In this document: in pieces, positions 1 to 7,387 of the stretch
How the letters are laid out: each line of letters opens with the position of its first letter
How positions within the stretch are numbered: position 1 is the first letter of the stretch
Source of the DNA: Candidatus Gastranaerophilales bacterium
Lineage (GTDB): Bacteria; Cyanobacteriota; Vampirovibrionia; Gastranaerophilales; Gastranaerophilaceae
Length of the DNA: 46,353 nucleotides
NCBI GenBank assembly: GCA_944322685.1
Contig: CALUPP010000023.1
Span: 1-46,353 of the forward strand
Reading direction: 5' to 3'
Position numbers and translations under genes: made by a program
Notes under the pieces: model-generated
Databases searched by the model: none
What the model was told of the DNA's origin: nothing
What the model saw: the letters and a program-made list of their open reading frames with translations, nothing else

Positions 1-25
1 CATACAAAAGAAAGGAAAATAAAAA

Positions 26-1369
26 ATGACATTTAATCCCTTACAAGAAAAAGGAATACCCGTCGAAAAACAGCTGAGAAGCTGGCATGATATTGTAAAA
101 AAGCCTTTTAATAAAAATGAAGTCGACTGTTACAGCAGAACACGCCAAATTCTGATGAACGGTATTGAAATCGAAGCCTGGAACTTCAAACATGCCTTCG
201 CACGCATGTGCCCGGACGCAGAAGCCGTAAAAAAGGTTGCAGAAACCAGAAAAATTGAAGATCAGCACCAAACAACAATAAACTGGCTCGCACCTAGCGA
301 TCAATCAGTGCTGGAAACGACTCTTGGCTATGAACAGGTCGCAGTTGACCTAACAGCCTGGCTTGCGCAGAACGAACCGGACGATTATGTAAAAGAAACG
401 TTTGATTTCGGGCTTTTAGAGGACTTTGACCACCTTTATAGGTACAGCCAGTGGTACCACATGATAGAAGGCGCAAACCCCGACGACATTCTCCAGGCCC
501 AAACCGACGTAATTCTCGGCCGCCCGACCCAAAATCACCACAACGACAACAAAATCCGCCTAAGAAAGCATATTGACAAAAATACAGCCTCACCTCAGAC
601 AAAAGTAAACATTTTGACCCTGGTTTCCGCAGAACAACAAACTCACAACTACTACGCAGAACACGGATTTTTCTACGGAAACGGAACCCTCAGAATGACC
701 TACGCGGAAATCAAAGACGTCGAAGAAGAACACGTTACAATGTACGAATCTCTCCTGGACCCGACCGAAAGCTGGTACGAAAAACTGCTTCTGCACGAAT
801 TTACCGAAGTCTGTAACTATTACAACTGTATGAAAGATGAAAAAGACGAAAATCTGAAAAAAATCTGGGAAGAATTCATGCTCCACGAAGTCGAACACCT
901 CAAAATCGCAGCAGATTTATTCAAAAAGTATGAAAAACGCGACCCTGAAGAAGTTATCGGCACAAAAGCCGTAGAACCCTGCCACTTTGAAAGCCAGAAA
1001 GAATACGTAACCGGAATTCTCCAAACACAAATCGATAAAAGGCTCGGCGTTGCAATGGATTATGCAGCAATCGACGAATTGCCCAAAAACTGGCCGAGTT
1101 ACGAAGTTCAACGAACATCAGGCGAAGACGGAGCCCCGACAGAAACCACAATCCGCCTCATCGGGCTCACTGACGGCCGGGATTTGGTTCTTGCCGATGA
1201 ATCTCTGAAAAAAGATGAAATTGACCTGCTGACAAGGGGACTTCAGGCTATTGCACAGGCTCCGGATACCGTAACACCGGATGAACTTGAAGAAATGATT
1301 GAAAATTCCGAAGAAGAAGACAAAAAACCGCTTAAAGACGAAATTACAAAACCAAACAAAAGAAAATAA
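26..1369 (+). CDS. Ferritin-like diiron-domain protein, function unknown
   Basis: A 447-residue soluble protein rich in Glu, His and Asp with no signal peptide or membrane segment. The metal-ligand pattern typical of ferritin/rubrerythrin four-helix bundles is visible: EEEH at 233-236, HE at 257-258 and HEVEH at 287-291. An earlier helical stretch (about residues 70-200) has further E/H/D pairs and could be a second, diverged bundle. The last 60 residues are acidic and then lysine-rich, probably a disordered tail. An AAAGGA ribosome site precedes the ATG. A diiron oxidase or peroxide-scavenging role is plausible in an anaerobe but is inference; the exact family was not recognised. Confidence 0.7.
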   Translation: MTFNPLQEKGIPVEKQLRSWHDIVKKPFNKNEVDCYSRTRQILMNGIEIEAWNFKHAFARMCPDAEAVKKVAETRKIEDQHQTTINWLAPSDQSVLETTLGYEQVAVDLTAWLAQNEPDDYVKETFDFGLLEDFDHLYRYSQWYHMIEGANPDDILQAQTDVILGRPTQNHHNDNKIRLRKHIDKNTASPQTKVNILTLVSAEQQTHNYYAEHGFFYGNGTLRMTYAEIKDVEEEHVTMYESLLDPTESWYEKLLLHEFTEVCNYYNCMKDEKDENLKKIWEEFMLHEVEHLKIAADLFKKYEKRDPEEVIGTKAVEPCHFESQKEYVTGILQTQIDKRLGVAMDYAAIDELPKNWPSYEVQRTSGEDGAPTETTIRLIGLTDGRDLVLADESLKKDEIDLLTRGLQAIAQAPDTVTPDELEEMIENSEEEDKKPLKDEITKPNKRK

Positions 1370-1380
1370 CCAAAAAATCC

Positions 1381-1409
1381 GGCCCTTTCTTAATAAGAGA
1401 GGGCCTTTT
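1381..1409 (+). terminator. Intrinsic terminator of the ferritin-like gene
   Basis: A 10-bp stem (1381-1390 with 1396-1405, one G-T pair) closes a 5-base loop and is followed by TTTT. It lies 11 bases after the stop codon. Confidence 0.8.
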
Positions 1410-1500
1410 GGTATAATTTTTGAGAAATCAGAACAAAATTGCAGAAAAAGCCCCATTTTACATTTATTTACATTTCTATATGCAAAATTGCCCCAAAAAC

Positions 1501-1528
1501 TTGCACAGAAATATTTTTGTCCTAAAAT
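1501..1528 (+). promoter_or_regulatory. Sigma-70-type promoter for rpmI-rplT
   Basis: TTGCAC (1501-1506), a 16-base spacer and TAAAAT (1523-1528). This would start transcription about 70 bases before rpmI. That leaves a leader of about 70 nt where L20-type autoregulation could act, but no leader motif was recognised. infC, which usually precedes rpmI, is not in the window. Confidence 0.55.
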
Positions 1529-1605
1529 CGTAATTGCACAGGCAGTCTGTGGACGGCATGTCATAGCTGCTTTAATATATTCAAACTAAAAAAGGAGAAT
1601 AAACT

Positions 1606-1815
1606 ATGCCAAAAATGAAAACCCACCGCGCAGCAGCAAAACGCTACAAAGTTACTGCAAGCGGCAAAATCCTCAGACGTTCCGCAGGTACAAAACACTT
1701 GCTTCAACACAAATCCGTAAGCAGAAAAAGAAGATTGTCAGGAATGACCGAAGTTTCTGCAACAAATCTGGATTTGATTTCCAAGGAATTGCCTTACAAG
1801 AAGTATTCAAGATAG
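1606..1815 (+). CDS. rpmI: 50S ribosomal protein L35
   Basis: A 69-residue basic protein with the L35 signature: an N-terminal MPKMKTHRAAAKR and a later KHLLQHKS segment. It is a structural protein of the large ribosomal subunit and is full length for the family. The ATG at 1606 has a clear AAAGGAG ribosome site eight bases upstream. It sits 15 bases before rplT, the near-universal rpmI-rplT pair. infC is not directly upstream; a separate promoter and the terminator of an unrelated gene precede it. Confidence 0.97.
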   Translation: MPKMKTHRAAAKRYKVTASGKILRRSAGTKHLLQHKSVSRKRRLSGMTEVSATNLDLISKELPYKKYSR

Positions 1816-1830
1816 GAAAGAGGTTGAAAA

Positions 1831-2187
1831 ATGAGAGTAAAACGCGGTAACGTACTTAGAAAAAGACATAAAAAAATCTTAAAATTAGCTAAAGGCTTCA
1901 TCGGAGCCAGAAGCAGAATCTTCAAAGTTGCTAACACGGCAGTTATGAAGAAACTTAAATATCAGTACAGAGACAGACGCAATTTGAAAAGAAATATGCG
2001 CAGACTCTGGATTGTCAGAATCAATGCGGCAGTTAGAGCCCACGGCTTGAGCTATTCAAAATTCATGAACGCATTGAAAAAATCTGAAATCACTGTAAAC
2101 AGAAAAATGCTCGCAGAAATGGCCGTTAACGAACCTGAGGCATTCTCTGTAATCGTTGAAACAGCAAAATCGAAAATTTCTGCATAA
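1831..2187 (+). CDS. rplT: 50S ribosomal protein L20
   Basis: A 118-residue, strongly basic protein beginning [15 protein letters not shown], with the L20 motifs GFIGARSR and [21 protein letters not shown]. It binds 23S rRNA early in large-subunit assembly and in several bacteria represses its own operon. Length is normal. It is co-transcribed with rpmI (15-base gap, AGGTTG ribosome site) and followed by a strong terminator. Confidence 0.97.
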   Translation: MRVKRGNVLRKRHKKILKLAKGFIGARSRIFKVANTAVMKKLKYQYRDRRNLKRNMRRLWIVRINAAVRAHGLSYSKFMNALKKSEITVNRKMLAEMAVNEPEAFSVIVETAKSKISA

Positions 2188-2204
2188 TAAATAAACAAAC
2201 CAAA

Positions 2205-2233
2205 AGCCCTCCACGAAAACGGAGGGCTTTTTC
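2205..2233 (+). terminator. Intrinsic terminator of rpmI-rplT
   Basis: An 8-bp perfect stem (AGCCCTCC at 2205-2212 with GGAGGGCT at 2221-2228) with an 8-base loop and a T-rich tail. Confidence 0.9.
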
Positions 2234-2244
2234 CATGCAAAATC

Positions 2245-2273
2245 TTCCCCAAAAAGAACTTTTAGGCTATCAT
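2245..2273 (+). promoter_or_regulatory. Candidate promoter of birA giving a near-leaderless mRNA
   Basis: TTCCCC (2245-2250), a 17-base spacer and TATCAT (2268-2273). The ATG chosen for birA begins seven bases after the -10 box, and no ribosome binding site precedes it. If the promoter is real, the transcript would begin at or next to the start codon. Confidence 0.4.
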
Positions 2274-2279
2274 TCCAAT

Positions 2280-2996
2280 ATGAAAATCATAAAATTCAAA
2301 ACCCTGCCCTCAACCAACAAATGGGCGCTTGAGAATATAAATAACCTTGAAGATAAAACAATAATCATCGCCGAAACCCAAACATCTGGCCATGGCAGGT
2401 TTCAAAGAACGTGGGAATCGGCAAATCCCGAAAATCTTTACCTGACATTCGTCCTAAAACCCGAAAAAACGGACAATATTGCCAATTTAACCCAGTATTT
2501 GAGCCTGACCCTTGCAAAAATATTGAAAAACGACTATAAAATCGATGCAGCAATAAAATGGCCCAACGACGTCCGCATAAACAAAGCAAAAATCGCAGGA
2601 ATCCTTTGTGAATCAACAATAAAAAAGGGCAAAACCGCTCTCGCGCTTGGAATCGGCGTTAATCTCAACATGACAGAAGCAGAACTGGCAAAAATCAGCC
2701 AAAAAGCCTGCTCTCTGAATCTCTTAACCGGCAAAAATATCGATAAAACGGAATTTACCCGCAAACTTTGCGACGAATTTTTTAAAAACTATGACGAATT
2801 TCTAAAAAACGGCTTCCCATCAATAAAAACCGCCTACGAAAAACAGGCGGAATTCTTAAATAAAACAATTCTGCTCTCAAACGGCTCCGAAAAAGAAGAA
2901 GTTAACGCCCTGATGCTCACAGAACGCGGAACTTTGATTATTTCGGATAAAAACGGCGAAAAAAAAGAAATTTTGAGCGGAGATATTGAATTATGA
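2280..2996 (+). CDS. birA: Biotin--[acetyl-CoA-carboxylase] ligase
   Basis: A 238-residue biotin protein ligase, which makes biotinyl-AMP and transfers biotin to the carboxyl carrier protein of acetyl-CoA carboxylase. The catalytic core is clear: the biotin loop as SGHGRFQRTW (the GRGR-type motif, here GHGRF), then KWPNDV and KIAGIL, then a short C-terminal SH3-like domain. There is no N-terminal helix-turn-helix, so it is the monofunctional type rather than the repressor BirA. The frame is open from 2235, but the family N-terminus (a short strand before LPSTNKWA) fits ATG 2280. It overlaps tadA by four bases (ATGA). Confidence 0.9.
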   Translation: MKIIKFKTLPSTNKWALENINNLEDKTIIIAETQTSGHGRFQRTWESANPENLYLTFVLKPEKTDNIANLTQYLSLTLAKILKNDYKIDAAIKWPNDVRINKAKIAGILCESTIKKGKTALALGIGVNLNMTEAELAKISQKACSLNLLTGKNIDKTEFTRKLCDEFFKNYDEFLKNGFPSIKTAYEKQAEFLNKTILLSNGSEKEEVNALMLTERGTLIISDKNGEKKEILSGDIEL

Positions 2997-3421
2997 CAGA
3001 ATTTATGCAAAAAGCCCTGAATATCGCAAAAACCTCGGGCAAAGACCTGCCAATCGGCGCAATAATCGTCAAAAACGGCGAAATAATCGCCTCCGCCTGC
3101 AACGAACAGGAAAAACGAAACGATATCACCGCCCACGCCGAGATTTTAGCAATCAGAGAAGCCGAAAAAAAACTCCAAAACTGGCGCCTCAACGGCTGCA
3201 CAATGTACGTAACCCTTGAGCCCTGTCCGATGTGCGCCTGGGCGATTTTGCGCTCAAGAATCGACAATCTCGTTTTTGGCGCTTATGACACGGTTTACGG
3301 CGCGTTTTCAACCCTGCCCGAACTCATAAAAATGTCAAATTCGACCTTAAAAATCAAAGGCGGTATAATGGAATCGGAATGCAGGCAAATTTTAGAAGAT
3401 TATTTTAAGGAATTGCGATGA
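2993..3421 (+). CDS. tadA: tRNA-specific adenosine deaminase
   Basis: A 142-residue cytidine/deoxycytidylate deaminase-fold enzyme. The zinc and catalytic signature is HAE, with the catalytic Glu, followed by EPCPMCAWA, which supplies two Cys ligands. The order HAE...PCPMC with a short C-terminal helix is that of TadA, which converts A34 of tRNA-Arg to inosine. It overlaps both birA upstream and the DUF2400 gene downstream by four bases, so the three genes form a translationally coupled operon. A guanine deaminase relative is possible but the motif spacing favours TadA. Confidence 0.88.
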   Translation: MTEFMQKALNIAKTSGKDLPIGAIIVKNGEIIASACNEQEKRNDITAHAEILAIREAEKKLQNWRLNGCTMYVTLEPCPMCAWAILRSRIDNLVFGAYDTVYGAFSTLPELIKMSNSTLKIKGGIMESECRQILEDYFKELR

Positions 3422-4173
3422 AAAATACAAAATTATACATGGATGAGCTGGTTGAAAAGTACGAAACACCGGCTTTTATCCCCGATGACCCGATTCAATT
3501 CCCGCACAGATTTGAAAAGAAAAAAGATATTGAAATTGCGGGCTTTCTCGCATCAATTTTTGCCTATGGAAAACGCGAAGTCTTCATAAAAAAGCTGAAT
3601 ACCCTCTTTGAAAAAATGGAAAACCAGCCATACAAATTCGTAACCTCATTTTCAGCAGAAAACCCCATACTGAACGACTTTGACTACCGTTTTTCGGTCG
3701 GAATCGACCTTGTGCAAATCATTTTGGCCCTAAAAGACCTCTACAACTCCGGCGCAACCCTTGAAGACGTATTTGCGCATGGCTACAAAGCCGCAGGAAC
3801 CGCAAAAGGCGCATTGCAGTCGGCAGTTGACTATTTTTATGCAAAACAAACGCTCAATGTAACAAAAGGCTTCTTTCACCTGCTCCCTAACCCGGCAAAA
3901 AACAGCGCCTGCAAGCGTTTGAACATGTTATTAAGATGGTTTGTCAGAGAAGGCTGCGTGGATTTAGGAATCTGGAAATTTATCGACAAATCAGAAATTT
4001 TGATTCCGCTCGATGTCCACGTCGCGAAAGTTTCAAGAAATCTGGGCATTTTAACAAGAAAACAGAACGATTTTGCATCAGTTCTTGAACTTATGGAATC
4101 TTTAAAAGAATTTGACCCAAAAGACCCCGTAAAATACGACTTTGCAATGTTCGGATACGGCGTAAATAACTAA
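3418..4173 (+). CDS. TIGR02757/DUF2400 family protein
   Basis: A 251-residue soluble protein recognised as the TIGR02757 (DUF2400) family by its N-terminal YMDELVEKYETPAFIPDDP, the early HRF segment and the conserved middle FLASIFAYGKRE. Length is normal. The fold resembles HhH DNA glycosylases and the C-terminal segment contains LDVHVAKVSRNLGILTRK, but no catalytic function is established for the family. Its start overlaps the tadA stop (ATGA). The C-terminus FAMFGYGVNN is the usual end. Confidence 0.82.
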   Translation: MKNTKLYMDELVEKYETPAFIPDDPIQFPHRFEKKKDIEIAGFLASIFAYGKREVFIKKLNTLFEKMENQPYKFVTSFSAENPILNDFDYRFSVGIDLVQIILALKDLYNSGATLEDVFAHGYKAAGTAKGALQSAVDYFYAKQTLNVTKGFFHLLPNPAKNSACKRLNMLLRWFVREGCVDLGIWKFIDKSEILIPLDVHVAKVSRNLGILTRKQNDFASVLELMESLKEFDPKDPVKYDFAMFGYGVNN

Positions 4174-4195
4174 ATTTCCCTAATACGCGCCCATT

Positions 4196-4345
4196 GTTGT
4201 CAGGCGGAGCCTGACCTGCTCCTTAATTTCCACGCGCCCGGCGAAAGAGGCCGTGGATTCGCCATAATTATTCTCCCTTGCCCATTGCGGGAGATGGCCG
4301 TGATGAGGGGTAAAATCCGGAGCCAAGCAAAGGACTTTTTTTGAA
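4196..4345. repeat. Cluster of GC-rich hairpins in a non-coding gap
   Basis: In the 295-base gap between the DUF2400 gene and dgt, three inverted repeats occur in tandem: GTCAGGC/GCCTGAC (4199-4205 and 4209-4215, three-base loop), TCCACG/CGTGGA (4229-4234 and 4252-4257) and CTCCC/GGGAG (4273-4277 and 4289-4293). None is followed by a clear T-tract. Composition is more GC-rich than the flanks. It resembles a dispersed palindromic repeat remnant; no coding is supported. Confidence 0.4.
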
Positions 4346-4453
4346 TAGTGACGTCGCAATTAAAGCCGCTTCGCTATTTCCGCCCTGATTTCTTGAAATT
4401 TTTGCAAAAAATCCCGCCCCACCCCCAAAAACACTACCAAAATATTTTTTTAA

Positions 4454-4462
4454 TGCTAAAAT
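4454..4462 (+). promoter_or_regulatory. Extended -10 promoter element of dgt
   Basis: TGC-TAAAAT, an extended -10 box (TGN-TAnnnT). No good -35 lies at the expected distance. The dgt ATG begins at 4469, seven bases after the box, and there is no ribosome site, which again suggests a near-leaderless message. Confidence 0.4.
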
Positions 4463-4468
4463 CATCTT

Positions 4469-5542
4469 ATGACAACAGAAATGCCGAACATAAGAGAATT
4501 CCACGAAGAACGCGAAATCACCCTGCTCAGCCCATACGCCGCAAAAAGCCGGTTTTCAAAGGGTAGAAAAAGAGCAGAAGAACCGTGTCCTATCCGTACG
4601 GAATTTCAGCGTGATAAAGACAGAATAATTCACTCAAAAGCGTTCAGGCGCCTAAAACACAAAACACAAGTCTTCTTTTCTCCCACAAACGACCATTACA
4701 GAACAAGAATGACCCACACACTTGAGGTTTCACAGATTGCAAGAACAATAACAAGAGCCCTGAACCTCAATGAAGACCTCGCAGAAGCCATTGCGCTCGG
4801 CCACGACCTCGGTCACACCCCATTCGGGCACAGCGGCGAAGATGTGCTCAATGAAATAATGTTCGGGGGCTTCCGCCACGCAGAACACAGCGTCAGAGTG
4901 GTTACATTGATAGAAGATTTGAACCTGACGCAAGAAACCATCGACGGAATCCTCAATCACTCGGGTTCTTTGAAAAAAGAAAGCAAAGCTTTCACCCTTG
5001 AGGGCAAAATCGTAAAACTTTCGGACAAAATCGCTTACATAAACCACGATATCGACGACGCAATGCGAGCAGGCATTATAAAAGAAGAAGACCTCCCACA
5101 AGATTGCATAAAATACTTTTCGCTCGACAGAAGCGAACGTATAACAAAAATGGTCGCGGATATCGTCCAAAACAGCTACGGAAAAGACAAAATCACAATG
5201 TCGGAAGAAACTTTCTTCTACATAAACAAGCTCAGAACCTGGATGTTCAAAAACGTTTACACAAATTCGCTCGCAAAAAAGGAAGAAGGCAAGGTAAAAG
5301 GCATAATCAAAGGACTTTTTGACCATTATGAGGAACTTTTGAGAAAAACCTACCCCAACCAAAACGAAGAAGAAATCCGCCGCACCGTCTGCGACTACAT
5401 TGCAGGCATGACAGACCGATATGCGGTGCAAAAATACAAGGAAATCTTCATCCCGCAATCTTTGCAAGACGTCAGCAACGACAATTTCCTTTTCACGCTT
5501 GCAAAAATCAACAATCTCAGTGTACAATTGAGCGTCTTATAA
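4469..5542 (+). CDS. dgt: dGTPase-like triphosphohydrolase
   Basis: A 357-residue HD-domain enzyme of the deoxyguanosinetriphosphate triphosphohydrolase-like group, which splits dNTPs into deoxynucleosides and triphosphate. Visible motifs are the N-terminal FQRDKDRIIHSKAFRRLKHKTQVF, then HTLEV (first metal His), ALGHDLGHTPFGH (the HD pair plus the following His) and a late Asp in KLSDKIAYINHDIDD. Length matches the shorter type-2 subfamily rather than E. coli Dgt (about 500 residues). A near-leaderless start is discussed under its promoter. metX follows after 15 bases. Confidence 0.88.
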   Translation: MTTEMPNIREFHEEREITLLSPYAAKSRFSKGRKRAEEPCPIRTEFQRDKDRIIHSKAFRRLKHKTQVFFSPTNDHYRTRMTHTLEVSQIARTITRALNLNEDLAEAIALGHDLGHTPFGHSGEDVLNEIMFGGFRHAEHSVRVVTLIEDLNLTQETIDGILNHSGSLKKESKAFTLEGKIVKLSDKIAYINHDIDDAMRAGIIKEEDLPQDCIKYFSLDRSERITKMVADIVQNSYGKDKITMSEETFFYINKLRTWMFKNVYTNSLAKKEEGKVKGIIKGLFDHYEELLRKTYPNQNEEEIRRTVCDYIAGMTDRYAVQKYKEIFIPQSLQDVSNDNFLFTLAKINNLSVQLSVL

Positions 5543-5557
5543 AATCAGGAGTTTTAA

Positions 5558-6679
5558 ATGGGCTCGGTCGGAATAGTTGAAACCCGAAATTTCCATATAG
5601 ATGAAAAAATCAAACTCGAATCGGGAATTGAATTCGGCCCGATTGATGTTGCTTACGAAACTTACGGAAAACTCAACGAAAATAAAGACAACGCAATCCT
5701 GCTGCTCCACGCCCTCACAGGCGACGCCCATGCAGCAGGGAAACACGGCGAAAACGACAAAAAACGCGGCTGGTGGGATGATATGGTCGGCCCGTACAAG
5801 GCTTTTGACACAAACAAATACTTTGTAATCGCCTCAAACATGCTGGGCGGCTGCTCGGGCACAACCGGCCCCTGTTCAATAAATCCAGAGACAGGGAATC
5901 CTTACGGATTGGACTTTCCGGTCATAACAATCGAAGATACGGTCAAAGTCCAAAGAAAACTGGTCGATTCTTTCGGAATAAAAAAATTAATCGTCGCAGG
6001 CGGCTCAATGGGAGGAATGCAAGCGCTCGAATGGGCAACCTCCCAGACTGACCTCGTGGAATCAACAATAATAATTGCCTCAACATCCCGCCTGACCGCA
6101 CAAGGCATAGCGTTCAACGCCGTAGGCCGAAACGCAATCCTCTCCGACCCGAATTTTAACAACGGAAACTATTACGGAAGCGAAAAACAGCCCGAAAAAG
6201 GTCTTTCAATCGCAAGAATGGTCGGACACATAACCTATCTTTGCGAAGAAGCGATGCACAGCAAATTCGGACGCCGTTTTCAGGACAAAGATACCCCGAA
6301 TTTCGACTTCAACATCGATTTTCAGGTCGAAAGCTACCTTGAACACCAGGGCAGAACCTTTGTTGACCGGTTTGACGCAAACAGCTACCTGTATATCACA
6401 AAAGCAGTGGATTATTTCGACTTAGCGAAAAAATACGGCTCGCTTGAGGCCGCATTTAAGAACACAAATTCAAAATTTCTCATAATGTCGTTCACTTCTG
6501 ACTGGCTTTTCCCGACTTCACAGTCAAAAGAAATCGTAAAAGCCCTGATAAAAGCCGGAAAAGACGTTTCTTTCTGCGAAATCGAATCGCCCTGCGGCCA
6601 TGACGCATTTCTTCTGGAATTTGAAACCCAGACAAAAATAGTAAAAAGCTTTCTCTCAAAAGGAGAAAAAAATGGATAA
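5558..6679 (+). CDS. metX: Homoserine O-acyltransferase (MetX family)
   Basis: A 373-residue alpha/beta hydrolase. It activates the homoserine hydroxyl for methionine synthesis. Evidence is [14 protein letters not shown] near the N-terminus, the nucleophile elbow [13 protein letters not shown], the catalytic Asp in FTSDWLFP and the catalytic His in CGHDAFLLE. Whether the acyl donor is acetyl- or succinyl-CoA cannot be judged safely from these motifs. It sits 15 bases after dgt, with an AGGAG ribosome site, and overlaps metW by eight bases. hom and thrC lie about 28 kb away in the same window. Confidence 0.92.
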   Translation: MGSVGIVETRNFHIDEKIKLESGIEFGPIDVAYETYGKLNENKDNAILLLHALTGDAHAAGKHGENDKKRGWWDDMVGPYKAFDTNKYFVIASNMLGGCSGTTGPCSINPETGNPYGLDFPVITIEDTVKVQRKLVDSFGIKKLIVAGGSMGGMQALEWATSQTDLVESTIIIASTSRLTAQGIAFNAVGRNAILSDPNFNNGNYYGSEKQPEKGLSIARMVGHITYLCEEAMHSKFGRRFQDKDTPNFDFNIDFQVESYLEHQGRTFVDRFDANSYLYITKAVDYFDLAKKYGSLEAAFKNTNSKFLIMSFTSDWLFPTSQSKEIVKALIKAGKDVSFCEIESPCGHDAFLLEFETQTKIVKSFLSKGEKNG

Positions 6680-7295
6680 AAAACACGAAAAATCAACAGG
6701 CTTGCACCTCAATTACGAAATAATCACGAAAATCATCGAAGAAAACTCAAAAATCCTCGACCTTGGCTGCGGTGACGGCACACTTTTGAAAATGCTCATC
6801 GAAAGAAAAAATTGCACCGGCTCAGGCATAGAAATCGACCAGAAAAACGCGATTTCTGCGATAGAAAAAGGTCTTTCCATAATTCAGGGCGACATTGACG
6901 AGGGTCTGCAAGACTTTTCTGACAACGAATACGATTACATAATCCTTAACCAAACGCTCCAATCAACAGAAAAGCCCGATTACGTAATCGAAGAAATGCT
7001 CAGGGCCGGCAAAAAAGCTGTCGTCAGTTTTCCGAATTTTGCCTACTGGAAAGTCAGATTTTACCTGTTTTTTAAAGGAAAAATGCCAAAATCCGATCTT
7101 TTGCCGTTCGAATGGTACAACACGCCCAACATCCACCTTTTGACAATAAAAGATTTCTTCGAATTTTGCAAAAAACGTAACATAAAAATCCTAAAAGAAG
7201 TCTACCTGAACAACTCCCAAATAATCAGCAATTTCAGAACAAAATGGCACAAAAACCTCTTTGCACAGGAAGCTATTTTTGTAATTTCACAATAA
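6672..7295 (+). CDS. metW: Methionine biosynthesis protein MetW
   Basis: A 207-residue class I SAM-dependent methyltransferase-like protein. The SAM-binding glycine loop is [12 protein letters not shown], followed by GIEID and the family pattern [11 protein letters not shown] and [16 protein letters not shown]. MetW is encoded next to metX in many bacteria and has been linked to MetX activity; its own substrate is not settled. The eight-base overlap with metX indicates coupling, with a GGAGAAAAA ribosome site inside the metX end. Full length. Confidence 0.9.
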   Translation: MDKKHEKSTGLHLNYEIITKIIEENSKILDLGCGDGTLLKMLIERKNCTGSGIEIDQKNAISAIEKGLSIIQGDIDEGLQDFSDNEYDYIILNQTLQSTEKPDYVIEEMLRAGKKAVVSFPNFAYWKVRFYLFFKGKMPKSDLLPFEWYNTPNIHLLTIKDFFEFCKKRNIKILKEVYLNNSQIISNFRTKWHKNLFAQEAIFVISQ

Positions 7296-7329
7296 ATTGT
7301 AAAAATCTACTTAAAATTACCGATTTTTC

Positions 7330-7359
7330 TTGACAAAATACGCTAAAAAACGATATATT
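7330..7359 (+). promoter_or_regulatory. Strong sigma-70-type promoter for the TpsB-like gene
   Basis: TTGACA (7330-7335), an 18-base spacer and TATATT (7354-7359). It lies 28 bases before the ATG, in the 92-base gap after metW. Confidence 0.65.
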
Positions 7360-7387
7360 TTTATATAAAGTACAGCGGAACTAAAAA

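Noticed and set aside
4730-5527. 265-codon reading frame on the minus strand inside dgt
   Set aside because: It lies fully antisense to dgt, whose motifs are certain; the translation is Val/Phe/Cys-rich with no family likeness.
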